Source of the DNA: Chloroflexi bacterium UBA6077
Lineage (GTDB): Bacteria; Chloroflexota; UBA6077
Reading direction: 5' to 3'
Assembly (NCBI GenBank): GCA_002436065.1
Contig: DIXP01000038.1
Span: 7,343 to 71,342, forward strand
DNA length: 64,000 nt
Every line of letters begins with the position of its first letter. Positions within the stretch are counted from its first letter, which is position 1. The notes below the pieces were generated by a model. That model saw only the letters and a list, made by a program, of their open reading frames with translations, ran no database searches and was not told the DNA's origin. The position numbers and the translations under genes are program-made. Below, piece by piece: positions 63,641 through 64,000 of the stretch.

Positions 63641-63819
63641 GCAGCACTTCTCATGGCGTAACCCAGGGTAGAGTGGGAGACTGGCGCGGTGGCTCTTGTG
63701 TCCGGCGCTGTCCACGCATCTGCTTGCAGGCACTGCGGTCCCGAGACCAAGCCCCGTTTCCAGCCTCCCCTCATCAATCCGGACATGAGGTTCTCCCTCA
63801 TCCGGCTTTCCGAGATCCT
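63640..63819 (-). ncRNA. possible 3' part of a group II intron RNA
   Basis: Just downstream of the reverse-transcriptase stop, the minus strand reads AAGCCGGATGAGGGAGAACC, then TCATGTCCGG, a GCCGGA/TCCGG hairpin resembling the region after intron ORFs in bacterial group II introns. I cannot fix domains V and VI or the 3' splice site, so the boundary given is approximate. Confidence 0.3.
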
Positions 63820-64000
63820 TCACCGCTCCGCTATCGGCGCTGCCTTGTACCACACCACGGTTCCCACCAGTCGATACACCCCGAGCTGCCGGAAGAACTC
63901 CACGCCGTAGACCGCCCAGCGTCGGCCAGACTTCCCAGCCTTCTTGCTCAGAAACAACCCCAGCCTCTCGCGCACGTAGCTGTCCACCTGCTCGAACTTG
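63820..64000 (-). CDS. group II intron reverse transcriptase/maturase, C-terminal end (partial)
   Basis: The minus strand gives the last 59 codons of a group II intron-encoded protein: FEQVDSYVRERLGLFLSKKA, then a GVEFFRQLGVYRLVGTVVWY segment and a stop at 63820. The D-YVR-RL-LFL-KK and LGVYRL-GTV pattern is the usual end of the maturase-type proteins. The reverse transcriptase domain lies beyond the window edge, so intactness cannot be judged. Confidence 0.7.
   Translation of the reverse strand, partial: KFEQVDSYVRERLGLFLSKKAGKSGRRWAVYGVEFFRQLGVYRLVGTVVWYKAAPIAER

Noticed and set aside
1..64000. tRNA, rRNA or riboswitch genes
   Set aside because: I looked through the intergenic stretches and saw no cloverleaf with a conserved T-loop and no known riboswitch core; a covariance-model scan would be decisive.

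Overview
The window is GC-rich bacterial DNA with frequent GTG and TTG starts. Gene content points to Chloroflexota: a 14-subunit complex I operon next to a baseplate-J-domain membrane protein, SH3b/C39-type secreted proteins, a HlyD adaptor with a very long coiled coil, and an ImuB/DnaE2 cassette. The phylum is inferred from gene style; no rRNA or other marker gene is present. I found no tRNA, rRNA or CRISPR array.

Layout. 0.4-1.3 kb: a secreted cell-wall amidase. 1.4-15.5 kb: a complete nuoA-N operon on the minus strand, read from a promoter near 15.6 kb, with palindromic repeats or hairpins in two internal gaps. 15.7-24.4 kb: mostly housekeeping and secreted single genes (nucleoside phosphorylase, baseplate-J-like protein, PHP phosphoesterase, alpha/beta hydrolase, class V aminotransferase, two secreted proteins). 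It includes a DUF1360 gene with an in-frame TGA exactly where the first Cys of a CxxC motif is expected. 24.5-28.5 kb: a SNF2-type helicase with a SWIM zinc-finger partner. 29.0-38.5 kb: an efflux-type adaptor, ABC ATPase and two MacB-type permeases, a D-Ala-D-Ala carboxypeptidase with a damaged C-terminus, and a response regulator/histidine kinase pair. 38.7-43.8 kb: an SOS mutasome cassette (ImuB-like protein, small partner, DnaE2) behind a promoter whose spacer holds a perfect LexA-type box.

From 43.9 kb to the end the DNA is accessory and mosaic. It holds comM (Mg-chelatase-like) gene fragments at 43.9-44.5 and 59.0 kb, a Cas4-like nuclease split into two translationally coupled membrane-anchored halves, an MBL-fold hydrolase and a methyltransferase. 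It also holds an AbiEi/AbiEii toxin-antitoxin pair with two decayed AbiEi relics nearby, and a truncated AlbA_2-type gene. A two-gene operon encodes an unknown 331-aa protein and a DUF4062-STAND-TPR protein; the latter is interrupted by an IS630-family element whose removal restores one open frame of 1175 codons. A 532-aa protein of a probably mobile family, two paralogous ParB-like HTH genes, two excisionase-type-antitoxin/PIN-toxin pairs, an XRE regulator and the C-terminus of a group II intron reverse transcriptase complete the region.

Taken together, the left two thirds encode respiration, envelope, export and DNA-damage functions. The right third looks like a defence and mobile-element island in partial decay. 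The strongest candidates for something new are the DUF4062-STAND operon, the split membrane Cas4-like nuclease and the UGA-containing DUF1360 gene.
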